A stretch of DNA of 64,000 nucleotides from Strigamia acuminata (Eukaryota; Arthropoda; Chilopoda; Geophilomorpha; Linotaeniidae), in NCBI GenBank assembly GCA_949358305.1, contig OX442314.1, positions 7,743,060-7,807,059 on the forward strand, in the 5' to 3' direction. Shown one piece after another: positions 32,501 to 43,800 of the stretch. The notes below the pieces were generated by a model. The model saw only the letters and a program-made list of their open reading frames with translations, searched no databases and was not told the origin of the DNA. The stretch's first letter is position 1. Each line of letters begins with the position of its first letter. Both the position numbers and the translations under genes were made by a program.

Positions 32501-34768
32501 TTTAAAAAGCATCTAGAATGCAGGTAACAGTATATGAGATGGTATCATAAAATCACAAACATAATAATTAAATATCTTCTTTAAAAGATTCCCCTTTATG
32601 GAAACAGATTTACCACTTTGCCGATGTTCAAACAGCACACACGTGCAGTACAGTACTGCATTTAAATTGATGGAAAGCACAAATCCAATTTCCGATTGTC
32701 TATGTCAACGTTCATGTCAAAAATTAATTTATACACCATTCAGTGATGATGGCATAGCAGACGATAAAAATACCGTATCTATATCTTTAACAATACCTAC
32801 CGGTAATGACAAAATCAGCGTTTATGAAGAACGGTACACCTACGACGTTATTGCTCTACTTTCGGATTTAGGAGGCAATCTGGGTCTGTTTCTCGGTCTG
32901 TCGATAATCTCATTACCTGAAATCACTTGGTATTTACATTATGTTGCGTCAAACACAAATCAAAAAAGGCCCGTCAATAAGATTCGCTATTTGTATGAGA
33001 CATGCAAGAAGAAAGTCATGGCCCGCGAAAAGAAAATGATGACAGATATAATCTTAGAAAAGCTTAAGTTTGTGCTGGTATTTGTGACTGCAGGATTCAC
33101 TTTATATTGCTTGCAAATTCGTTTCAAATACTACATTGATGAACCGGTAACAAAAATGGTTAGAATAGATCAACGTCGCTTCGTAGAATTTCAGTCGATG
33201 ACGGTGTGTGGTGAAAAACAAAATGATGACATGGACAAAGCCAGATTACACTTAATTAAACACACCAAGAAAATGTGCGATGAAATATCACCCTGGCAAT
33301 TGTTCAGCAACAAATTGTCGCTGGAAGAAATCTGGAAAACACTCAACGTCCATGACACAATTGATATTGAGAACAAGGTATACTACCGTATGTTACATTC
33401 CAAAAACTAACACAGCAAATTATTTTTCTTGTAGAAAATTTATGGATATCAAACACCACTAAAGACATCAATGCATCCTATTCCACTTCCTTTTGGTAAT
33501 TGCTCACGAATAAACACAGGTATTTTATACATTTTATTTTTTAGAGCTGACACCTGTGCAATTTATGGGAAGTTGTGCCTCATTTTCAATGAAATTGAAC
33601 AAGTTATTGAAAGTTTTTTCTCCGGTGTGAAAAAGGCAGTCATAATTTTGACCGTTTCAATGTTTTTCAGAAAAATCAATCGACGTAACTGCTTACCTCC
33701 TGATTAGATTTGAAAACTTATTGCCTCCAAAAGCATGTGACCAGCATCTAAAGGTAATATAACAGTACTGTACTGCGTAATCTCTACATGAAGTTCTCAA
33801 AAATGTTTGTAGTAAAAATTTTCAAAACGCAAACCCATAAAAAATTGTTTGAACTCTAGATTTGTGAATTCAATCTATGGACATTTTTATTTATTGAAAA
33901 ACTTAATTTTGCTCCTAAGATTTTTAAAAGAAATCCTAGAATAAAATTGTTAAAAAATATTATATTTTCAGTTATTCCTGAATAATCTAGAAGATGATGT
34001 TAACATTTTGGCACCTTTGGCTATAAATTATGGATGGGTGAACACTGTACTGTTTCGTGCATACAAGGTAACAAACCAAACAAATAATACACCTGCTCAT
34101 GCTAAACTAAACTTCATTTGATGAAATAGACTATACAAAGAAATACAAAGCGTAATCCATGCGAACAAAACAAATCTACTTATTTTATGTGCAAAAATGC
34201 TTGCATTATGAAAAAGAATTTGTTTCAAACTGGTAACTGTAGGTATGCTAATATTACTAGTAGTAATATATTTGTTGTTTGAAAATACTTAGCCTTTTCT
34301 GTTTCCTACTGAGGTTGCTTTTGTGAATATTACCATACAACTGTTTGTTTCAGATTGCCTTACGCAGAGATGTCTAATTTGCCTCCTTGTACCACAACAG
34401 AGGAAATTACCACCGCTCATCTAATGTATTTCAATAATTTTGAGTCAAAACGAAAACAATGCAAATGTAAACAACTTTGCGAAAATAGTTTTTACAGAAC
34501 TACCATGCATGGTAGTAAATTTGCATTAAACTCTACCACATTCCTAATGATAAGATCAGCTGATGACTTCGTACTAGTAGAGACTATGGAAGAGCAAGAG
34601 AAATATCCGCTGTCTCAATTGCTAAGCGATGTCGGTAGCATTGTAGGATTAGGTCTGGGAATGTCATTGCTGTCATGCTACATTTGCATTTTAAACAGTT
34701 ATAGTTGGTATAAGAGTCGTCAGAATTTGCGAATGGGTTGTCGATTTGACCACAAAAGCGACCATTAA
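29577..34768 (+). CDS. Two-module DEG/ENaC channel protein, array gene 3
   Basis: Exons: 29577-30053, 31973-32051, 32113-32201, 32257-32349, 32417-32523, 32588-33377, 33435-33519, 33671-33753, 33972-34067, 34130-34242, 34354-34768. Total 2,427 bases, 808 residues, the longest of the four. Module 1 has NIIGFDDF before TM1 and pore GLFLGLSIIS; module 2 has TM1 KFVLVFVTAGFTLYC and pore GLGMSLLSCY. Filter triplets are GLS and GMS. The C-terminus differs from the others: WFQKKK is replaced by a longer basic tail ending HKSDH. Intron 1 hosts a deleted Gypsy element. Exon 1 follows an acceptor-like ACAG close to the ATG. Function beyond a cation channel cannot be assigned. Confidence 0.9.
30172..31551 (+). 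CDS. Ty3/Gypsy pol C-terminal fragment (RNase H tail plus integrase)
   Basis: 459 codons without a stop. Residues 1-45 are the end of RNase H (KPGKLNVVADALSR). The integrase zinc domain has H122, H127, C157 and C160. The catalytic triad reads D190 (AVDHGGP), D249 (VSDEGTTF) and E285 (GLAEREV), i.e. DD35E. A GPY-type module (SGPYEI) follows. The apparent start lies in the LTR remnant, so it is a truncated frame and not a natural start. The integrase fold looks intact, but without RT the element cannot copy itself. It is transposon-derived, not a host gene. Confidence 0.85.
   Translation: MLLLAVSELNRKFARWILDLQEFDFVIKHKPGKLNVVADALSRAGASDKPGVLIAATLIVGGDKLKAQQDRDLGCSKLLDNLGTKFGVRRGVLCKKKLFRGKEIWRIVVPERMRVQVMREAHVKGGHCDSFKTRSRIQRRNWWEGLSRDVRDFVKNCLQCQLHNYRTKKADGLLNPRELPPRPFYSIAVDHGGPYTNSFGFSHVFVAVDCYSRFVIAVPVKNVSTKSTVRALEDGVSRRFGMPHRIVSDEGTTFMSREFGEFARKNGIVLEESPPYHHASNGLAEREVQSIVQKLRKLGEAGRKWTEDLEKAIWAINTNVQSSLGFSPFELVHSFVPSENQESSWLEGFEEGIDIEEMWLKREEAEKSLVTAQRDQKRRFDQGRKTAEYAIGDRVLFSKGPRTRKFDTLFSGPYEITKQIGEEIFLRWEDLEDTRFPTEEVFRAGRPGGSRRERHDIGH
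31637..31788 (+). repeat. 3' LTR of the deleted Gypsy element
   Basis: 152 bases from TGTGAGCG to CTCACA, followed by the TACAT duplication. The left LTR remnant (30,163 to about 30,192) differs at one base in the shared 30. Confidence 0.8.
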
Positions 34769-35748
34769 ATATGATTTACTTAAAACTATTCATGTACAAA
34801 AATATTTGCAGTCTTTATTATAGCATCGTAACCTATTTGGTTATTCGAATAAAAAACACCGTTTTAAGTTAGCTTTCATGCAAGTTGCTAGCGCCCAGAA
34901 GTAGCCAAACTTGGCACTTTGCGTCGTCTGCTGTCCATTTGTGCATTGTGGGTCCTTGTGGCAATGCAGCAATGCCACAGTTGTCAATAATCCATTTTTA
35001 CTCCAATTAGCTTATGCGTGCTAGATACGGGCGGCTCAAGATATTGAATTCATGGCAAGCTGTATACTAACTTTGATTAAATTTTCTGAGCAAAAGATTT
35101 GCTGCGAATAATTATACACAGTGCAAAAATCCAATTTCGTTTTCTTTCACTCACCAAAGACACGTTAATGGGAAAATGTATGAATTAATAATCATCATAC
35201 AAAGTGTTACTATAGGAATAAGAGTTTATTGGAAACAAAAGAGAACAGTCAATTCTGAACTCAGTGCTGGTAGTCACCAAATAATTTGCAGATACCTTTT
35301 AACACAAAACAAAACAAGGTAAAAGACTTAAAATATTCCATATTACCCCACTTTAAGCCGCATGCCGGTATAGTGCGAGTTTTACCAGCATGCCGATAAA
35401 CCCCGTTTTAACCAGCTTGCCACTGTAAGTGAGTGCAAATTTTTATCAATAAGAATTGGCTTAAACAAACATAAAAAGCATTTTTAGATGTTCAAAATGT
35501 AGGAAATTGGCTTAAATTTTTATAAATTTACCCACATTTTGGTAACAATCTTCCGAAAATTAAAAAAACTCAAATTTCAGGCCTAAATTCTCCAATTCTC
35601 TCCTTATGACACATTCCTTTAAACGACAGTTTTAATAATAATTAATTCGCGTAAGTATGTACAAGTTGTTTACAAAATTTCAATTGGCTTTACAGTGACA
35701 ACCACCAGTACCATAGTTTGAATTCTGTACATAGAAGTAACAGATACA
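34769..35748. other. Spacer between channel genes 3 and 4
   Basis: It contains a flank shared with 25,740-26,065. At 35,340-35,430 GCATGCCGGTATAGTGCG, GCATGCCGATAAACC and AGCTTGCCACTGTAAG form a short irregular repeat. No gene or RNA was seen. The ATG of gene 4 follows within 20 bases of an acceptor-like TAGAAG/ACAG context. Confidence 0.5.
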
Positions 35749-38700
35749 ATGCAGAACAATTGTTTGGTGAAAAAAAAGAGGCAAAGATTGGGAGAACTAC
35801 GTCTGACAATTAACCAATTGTTGAAAGATGATGAAAACAAACTTCGATGCAATATCATTGGTTTGGATGATTTCGTGAGCAGTAGAAGACATTGGACAAA
35901 GCATCACACCTTTTGGCTACTTTTATTCTCATTTTGCACGTGCTTGCTCACTTATCAGACTTGCGACAGGATAATGCTTTACTTAAGTTATCCAACGGTT
36001 GTTGATGTAACGAGTAGATCGGAAGATGTCGAACTACCAAACTTGATGATCTGCAATAGCAATACGAAAGAAATGGCCAGTCTTTGGAATAAAACTCACG
36101 TAAACCTCAAACCTCAAATCAAAGAATGCTTAGACATGATGAAAACTTTTTTGGTAATCCCAACTTACAATGTTGACGAACTTTGGAAAGCGACTAATTT
36201 GACGACCGACATAGTGAGCGTCAAATTAAAAGTAAAAAGATAATTTAAAAAAAAATATTTTAAAATTTAAAAAAAAATTATAATTTTTTATGACAGGGAT
36301 ATAGAAATTCAAATAAATCAATTGTTATCACTGAAACTGGCTATCAATTGGGAATGTGCTCAGCAATTCAATTACGTAACTATACACATAAAATTTAGCA
36401 CCATCTATTTAATTGATTTTATTACTGATTTACATAGCAAAAGCTTCTAGCGACTCGTATGTTGGACAAGTACTAACAGTAAAAATGGAAAAAAATTATG
36501 ATCACATTTGTCCTACAGCGCCACATTGGGTATTTCAATAATTAAAATTGTAAATATTATTCATTTTGTTTTCTTTTCATTCTAGCTTTTCCTTACGTTC
36601 GATAATTTTGGAAAACACTATTGCGCAGGAATGCAATTTCTTGGTGCAACATCAAAAATTTATATCAGTTATGACAAAGTAAAATTTTATCCAAGATTGT
36701 AAAACTACTAGACATCATTTAATTTAATTTTTAATTTTTAGTTTATATTTCTTAATTCACCTACAAGTAAATGCTCCAGTGACGACGAATTCAGAGAATG
36801 CTATCGGAGTTGTCTATCCAAAAAATTTAAAGAGGATCTAACATGCAGGTAAGACTATTTTAATTTGAGATGGTGTTATACAATGAACCAAATAAATCGT
36901 AAATTAATTTTTTTGTGCAAGATTTCCCCATACAAAAACGGATTTACCACTCTGTAAATGTTCGATCAAGACACTTGTGCCATACGGTAGAGCGCGTGGA
37001 GTAATTGACACCATACACCCAATTTCTTCATGTCTATGTCGACGTCCGTGTGAAAAAATAATGTTTACACCGTCTACTGATACAGGCATAGCTGATAAGA
37101 AAAATAGTATATCTGTGTCATTAGCAATAACTAATGAGAAAATTAGTGTGTTTGAAGAACGGTACATCTATGACGTCATTGCTCTACTGTCGGATTTTGG
37201 AGGCAACCTGGGTCTGTTTCTCGGTCTATCATTGATTTCATTACCTGAAATCACTTGGTATTTATATTATGTTGCAACTAACATTCACCAAAAAAAATCC
37301 GTCTGTAAGATACGCCATCTGTACGAGATATGCAAGAAGAAAGTCATTGAGAATGAAGAGCAAACCATGACATTTGGTGTCTTAAAAAAACTTAAGTTTG
37401 TGCTGGTATTTGTGATCGTAGGATTCACATTATATTGCTTGCAAATTCGTTTTAACTACTACATTGATGAACCGGTTACAAAGATGGTTAGAATAGATCA
37501 ACGTCGCTACACTGAATTTCGGTCAATTACGCTATGTGGCGAACAACAAAATGATGGCATGGACGAAGCCAGATCACACTTACTTAAACACACCGAAAAA
37601 ACATGTAATGAAACATCGCCGTGGCAATTGTTCAACAACAAATTGTCACTGGAAGAAATCTGGACAACACTCAATATTCATGAGCAAATTGATATTAACA
37701 CTGAGGTATACACATAAGCATGTTAAATTTTAAAAAGTATAAGAGTGAAAATTATTATATTTCTAGAAACATTATGGATATAAATTAGCATTAAACGTGT
37801 CAAAGCATCCAATTTCACTTCCTTTTGGTAACTGCACACGAATAAATGCAGGTAATTTACAAATCTAATTTCCTAGAATTCACACGGTCATTTCAAATAA
37901 TAACTTTTCAAATGTTTTTCAGAAAAATCGATCATTCGAGATGCTCAGCTTCTACTTAAATTAACTAATATATTTCTTTCAAAAGTCTGTGACCAAAATC
38001 TAAAGGTAATTACCACTATTTAATTTAGTGAAACCTCGCTTCCTAACAATATAATCAGACACTATATACATATACACTGTATTTTGTAGCCCCAGCCTGT
38101 ACATGTTATCTTTTATGCCCATGCCTCGTACGATTAACGTCAGGACTTCCCATCCGCCATTTTTTCTGAATATTAACCTGCACAAAAATGAAGGAAGAAC
38201 CATCTGTGGTCGCAATGCTAAAACTTGTTTCAGACAAATGGTGGAGGTGACGATAATAACAGTCATCAAAGAATAATGCTGTCACCATTTCCCCGCTAAA
38301 TGACATCATTTTGTGTCTGTTTAGCCATGGATGGCGCCACGATCACGAGAATGAATCGCATCAGGGTCTAACAATTGAATTATGACAGTTGGGAAGTCCC
38401 GTAGTTAATCGTGCAGGTTTACAGAAAACCTAATTTTAAATTATAATAATATTCAGCTTTTCCTAAATAACCTGGAAGAAGAAGTTAACATTGTGACACC
38501 TTCGGCTTTAGAGTATGAATGGGCAAACCTTGTTACACTTCGAGCAGTTAAGGTAATGAATTAAAGAAATTATACCGTACATACCGTTTTCCTTCATCGA
38601 GAGCCGCTCTCGAATAAGATCTGTTGGGAAATAAATCTAACCCGTGTTGTTTGTGTGAAATAGACTATACGACGAAATACAAAGCGTAATCCATGTGAAG

Positions 38701-39301
38701 AGAACAAAAATACTTATTTCAAGTGCAAAAATGCCTGCATGAAAAAGGATTTCGTCCAAACTTTGAAGTGCAAGTATGCTGTGTTCATATATTTCACTTT
38801 TCTCAAATTTAGATTTTATCGATAGAATACATACTTATTTCTTTATTCCAAAAAATATCTAGCCTTTTCAGCAGATAACTTATTCACAAAATTGCTGTTT
38901 GTTTCAGATTACCTTTTTTTTGGAGATCGAATTTACCAGTTTGTAACACAACAAAGGAAATCACTACGGCTCATTTAATGTACTTAAAGGCTTTTGACTC
39001 AAATCAAAAACAATGCAAATGTAGACTGCCGTGCGAAAACAATTTTTACAAAAATAGTTTGCATGGGACTAAATTACGATTTAAATCTACAACATATATA
39101 GTTGTTCAATTTCCTGATACTTTCTTAGAGATTATAGAAGAGCAACAGAAATATCCGCTATCGCAACTGCTAAGCGATGTCGGTAGCATTGTAGGATTAG
39201 GCTTAGGAATGTCTTTGCTGTCTTTCTACATTTGCATTTTAAGCACTTATACTTGGTTTAAGAATAAGAGCTTTTCGATGTGGTTCCAAAAGAAGAAATA
39301 A
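35749..39301 (+). CDS. Two-module DEG/ENaC channel protein, array gene 4
   Basis: Exons: 35749-36231, 36297-36375, 36438-36529, 36586-36678, 36742-36848, 36922-37705, 37767-37851, 37923-38005, 38457-38552, 38664-38773, 38908-39301. Total 2,406 bases, 801 residues. This is the most compact copy (3.55 kb), with only one MITE seen in its introns, so it best shows the ancestral gene layout. Module 1: NIIGLDDF, TM1 HTFWLLLFSF, CLCRRPC, pore GLFLGLSLIS. Module 2: TM1 KFVLVFVIVGFTLYC, CKCRLPC, pore GLGMSLLSFY, tail WFQKKK. Exon 10 ends TGCAA before GTATGC, changing the joined codon from Arg to Lys relative to the other three. An AATAAA-rich tract follows about 100 bases after the stop. Confidence 0.9.
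38125..38417. mobile_element. MITE in gene 4 intron 8
   Basis: Ends CACGATTAAC...GGGACTTCCCA and complement (TACGATTAACGTCAGGACTTCCCA on the left, shown here in part) bracket about 290 bases. The equivalent intron in gene 3 lacks it. Target duplication is unclear. Confidence 0.55.
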
Positions 39302-39963
39302 AATATGAATTGGGAAAAACTATCAATATGCAAAATCTTTTAAATCTTTATGTCACAGTTGCAACAAATTTCGTATTTGAAATTTTAAGAATATAAAATA
39401 AAATAAAATAAAATAAATCATTTTAATGCACTCACATTGAAATAATGTTGTTTTCTGATTAGATTGTTGAAAATATAGTAGCAAAGTTATATTTTTAACT
39501 AAAATTCAGATTGTGATTGTTGAAATGTATACACACATAAATAACATATATTTGAAGTAATTTATTTCATCGGACTCTTTTTTTCTTAAATTTATTTCTG
39601 TCTTTCCTGTGAGAGGAAAAAGAACTGCAATTCTGATATAGACAAGTTGTGTATGCTCTTCTATTTTGCTCTTCTAATTTCTGATATTCCTCCCATTTAA
39701 ATGCACTGATTTACTCATTGGGCGCCTGTGAGGCCATCACAAATAAAGTATACCTACTACAACAAAATATTTAAATTCTTGTATAGTACATAATTAATTT
39801 TTTCTTCTATTTCTAATTATTACAAGGAAAGTACGATTCAAATTTTAAAAAATCAAAATGAGCCAGATTATCCCTCAATGTTATTACAAATATTTCATTC
39901 TATAATGCATGTTCTGTGGCACTTTACGAAACAAATGTACTGCCTAATTATCCTTTTAAAACT
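39302..39963. other. 3' flank of gene 4 up to the LTR element
   Basis: AT-rich, with AATAA runs near 39,395-39,420 that could serve as polyadenylation signals. Homology to the other gene 3' flanks resumes after the LTR insertion at about 46,830-47,180, showing that the retrotransposon landed inside this flank. Confidence 0.5.
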
Positions 39964-40783
39964 TGTGGTGAGCAAAGTGGATAAATATTCCCCCCAAGCG
40001 GATATTTGCCCTTTGACTCACTGCAATAGACGGGTCGTTCCCCTCGTGTTGGCTCCGCCTCTCCCTGAGCAGGTGTGTGCCCCGAGGGGAGTGAGGTGGC
40101 CGTGGCAAGCCCCCATTGGCTGTGCCTGGCCCCTCACACTGACCCATAAAAGGGAGAAATTCCCGCCAAAAGACAGAACTTACACAAACGACACCAAGAA
40201 CACAGCAACTACCTCACCGTCAGGCCAACTTCAACTACAAGTTAGGATTGATCGAGGATCGCTGAGTAAAGTGCAAACTGTAACTCTCACGAAGTCACTT
40301 GCGAGCTATTCCTGCGAAAGCACGAGAATAGCCCTTGTGAAATCGCCCAGAATAATCGCCCAGACGATTATTCGCCGAAGTAAGTGTCCGAGTGCTTTGT
40401 AGGGAACCCCAAAGTTCCTAGACGAGGCCTCTGCGACGCTAAACCAAACCCTAGACAACAGGCACGGATAGAAGACTCGAAAGAGCATTCCACCGCGTCC
40501 GTGACGACGAATCCGTGACGAATTTATGACAACTCGAGACGCCGCCTTTGTTCCGTCGACCACGCGGAACCGACGACGCCATCTTGAGAAATCCTTTGTT
40601 CGACGCTGACCACGTCGACTCTAGAATTATTACTAAGTGTATTTTAAGGCCTTCAAGCCTACTGAATAAATTACTTGTTCATTTAAATACATTTGGTATT
40701 CATTTGGGTATTTGCATAATTGATCACAGGTAAAGTATTACACGTCAGCGCTATTTAAACCTATCACCAGGTAGGACGCGACA
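39964..40783 (+). repeat. 5' LTR
   Basis: 820 bases. A TATA-like CCATAAAAGG lies at about 40,142-40,151. TGAATAAATT near 40,662 is a plausible polyadenylation signal, giving an ordinary U3-R-U5 layout. Confidence 0.9.
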
Positions 40784-40785
40784 CG

Positions 40786-40803
40786 TGGGGGTCTGTCCGG
40801 GAT
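40786..40803 (+). other. Primer binding site, tRNA-Pro-like
   Basis: TGGGGGTCTGTCCGGGAT starts two bases after the LTR. It differs at few positions from the tRNA-Pro primer site known from gammaretroviruses and some Gypsy elements (from memory). The host tRNA-Pro sequence is needed for proof. Confidence 0.65.
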
Positions 40804-40853
40804 TTAGAAATAAATCTCAAACTGAACTTGTGATCTCTTTTAAAAATAACCAA

Positions 40854-43800
40854 ATGAAAATGTCAGACAAAGATGAACAATCCGCGTCTGAAACCGAGCA
40901 ACCTATGCTCAAAAAGGGAAACAGAACCTCCGACTATCACCAAAGGTCGGACGGTCCAGTTCCGGAACAATCCGCTAAGGCGAAAGCCCGAGCGAACAAA
41001 CAAAAAGTGAAGGCGCAGAAAGAGGAGCAAGCTGCCTCGCTCACAGCCCCCCATGGGGCAGAGCGAGAGCGGATTCCCTTGAATACGCAGAAAGAGGAGC
41101 AAGCTGCCTCGCTCACAGCCCCCCCTGGGCCAGAGCGAGAGCGGGTTCCCTTAAATACGCAAACCTTCGAAGATACCGATACAGAAGTTCCAGAAAATTG
41201 CGAAGAAATTCACGAACAATCAACCGAACGAGTATCGATATTAGTGGCCGAGGAGACACACAAAACTCCGAGGCAAACAAATACCATCAGCACCAACCCA
41301 TCGCCACCAGTGGATCAAACTCTTGTGCGAGACCAGGGCGGGACCCCGATAACTTCCCAAGTTACGGCGAGGCCTGCCTCGGTTTCCCCTGAAGTGGCCC
41401 ATTTAATACGGCTAGAACAAACTCCGCGGCGAGGCAGGAGCGGGACCCCGATAACCCCCCAGGTTACGGTGCGACCTGCTTCAGTCTCTCCCGAGATAGC
41501 CCACCTGATACGGCTAACACAACAAGCGACCCGACTGAAAGCAGCGATAGACATTCCAGTAGGGACGTCGGTCTGGGAATCGATTACTCTACTCACTGAT
41601 GCTATCTGTATGGCCCAAGCCGCAACGCCAGTCGCAACACCAGCAGCGGAGACGCCCATGCAACAAGAAACGCCAAGTGAAATAGGCGGTTTTGTACCCG
41701 ACCCCCAAAAAGCCCTTTACAAAGCCCGCGAAAAGGCTCGAGAAGAAGCGAGATTGGAAACAATAAATCGGCAACGAAAATTGAGCGCAGAAAGAAGACA
41801 ACTTTGGAGGGAAGAAGAAGAAAAACAACAACGCGACAAAAGGACAGCCGAGCGAACGGAAAGAATAATACAAAAAATGAGAGGAGACCAGGAAGCCGAG
41901 ATAAAGCAAGAATGGAACGTCATCGTAGAAGGAAAGCATAAAAAAGCCCAAGACTACAAGGACCAATTCCGAGAACTCCTGGCGCAACATAAAATGGAAA
42001 AGCTGCAAAAATTACGAGAAGAAGCCATAATTCAGCACCAAAAGTGGGAAGAACAATACCATGAAAGAATGAAAGCTGAAAAGGCTAGAAAGGAAAAAGA
42101 ACAATTCCTGAGAGAGCAGGAAGAATGGGAGCGAGAAAGATGGAGAGAAGAATATGAAGCTAAAAAACAAGCTATAATTGATGAACAGAAAAGATGGGAA
42201 GCCGAGAATTGGAAAAAAGAAACAGAGAAATTCCAAAGAAAATACGAACAAGACATTTCGAAGAGAAATAAAAGAGAGAAAGACCAAAAAATGAACCAAA
42301 AGCCCCCCTGTGGCTCTGACATCGAAACAAGAGAGCGCAGAACAAAGCCAACGAAAGCGGCAAAATTAGGAAGATCCCAAGAGGAAGACCGACTGGAACC
42401 GAAATCAAGAGACCGTCACCCCTCGAAGAGATCCGAAACTGGAGCGACCACTAATGCTTCACTCGATTGGAAGAATACAAATAAGGACCGCGAAGGCCCA
42501 GAGAATGAAGAAACTAAATGGCATTCTTTTTGTGGGAGCAGCGACGGAAGGGAGCCGCCGCCATCCGGAAGCCAGAAAAAGCCACAAGATGGCGATGAAG
42601 TTCCACCTAGAGGAGCGGAGAATCGCCCCCATGGCGACCCCTCCGACCCCTCCGACTCGTCGGACGACGACCACCCAAGTCGGTCGTCCACGAGGGGAAA
42701 TCGAACAGGCAGGGACGGCGACCAACGCCGACCCGACCCCACAAGCACCTCAAACCGATCTTCCCGGAGCTGTCATCCTCGCTCACAAAAGAGAAAGGAG
42801 TTCGTAACCAATCCCAAGCCGCATGCCGACAAGCAAACGACAAAGGACAACAGAAAGGAAACATCGAGTAGAACTAAAACACTACTAAGTTGCCTCAAGT
42901 CTGAATTTGAAAATTATAAACACAAGCCAAAGAAAAAAGCTCGAGACAGAAAAGCAACGCTTCTTTCGTGTCCAAGCCACACCGAAGTAACGAGCGAGGC
43001 CAGCCACCTGACCAAGCTGTTAAAAAAAGCACCAGACAGCAAGACTGTACAGAACAAAAATTTTCCTATTCGTGACCAGTCATTACAAATCCCACCAACC
43101 ACGGGGAATCAACATCAGCCAGTAACAACTGAAAGACCAGCAGTGAGTGACACAGGGCCGCCAATAAAAATGGAGAAGGCCCCGCTCTCGCTAGAAGAGA
43201 ATTTAACAAAAACAGTCTTTTCTCTTTCGGGAAGAATAAACTGCGACCAAAGCGGAAACAAAACGCTAAACGATGTACGGGTTTCTACACTGACTCCACT
43301 GCCAATCGTGAATATTTGTGATGAGCATGGACAAACAAATAAGGCAGGGCAAGCAATATTAGAACCAATGGAAAAAATTAAAGATTTGTTGCCGAAAAAT
43401 TCGAATGACAAACCAGAGCGTTTGCAAGATGACCAATCAAGTCCTCATCAAGAAACTGACCAACAAAAACCGCCCGACGTAACTCCAGCCCAACCGGAGC
43501 AAGCGATTTCGGAGAGGGAGGAAGCAGAAGAAACCACTTCTGAAAATGATAAAACACATCATCCTCACCGTTCCAAACAGAAATGTGACGAAAATCATCC
43601 CGAGCGAGAAGACAGACAATGGAATCGATTGTTATCCCCAATGATCAAATATAAATCCACCCCCTGTCTAAATGAAAGGAAAAAACTAAAACACTGCGTT
43701 CATGAGCCTAACCAATCAAGCACGTTGCATAATCCAAAAGCTGACTGTCAAATTAGGGCCTCTTCACGCAGCCCGATAAAAACCAGAGCAACGATGAAAC

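Noticed and set aside
2186-39301. Eight separate single-module DEG/ENaC genes
   Set aside because: In each copy TM2 of module 1 and TM1 of module 2 lie on one uninterrupted exon in one frame, and no exon resembling exon 1 (with start codon and cytosolic N-terminus) lies between the modules.
40785-40853. The upstream Met at 40,785 as the start of the LTR element ORF
   Set aside because: It overlaps the primer binding site. The Met codons at 40,854 and 40,860 come after a usual leader length and open the charged protein sequence.
41589-43641. Minus-strand Phe/Ser-rich proteins inside the LTR element
   Set aside because: They are shadows of the Glu/Lys/Arg-rich sense ORF, whose codon bias leaves the reverse frames open.
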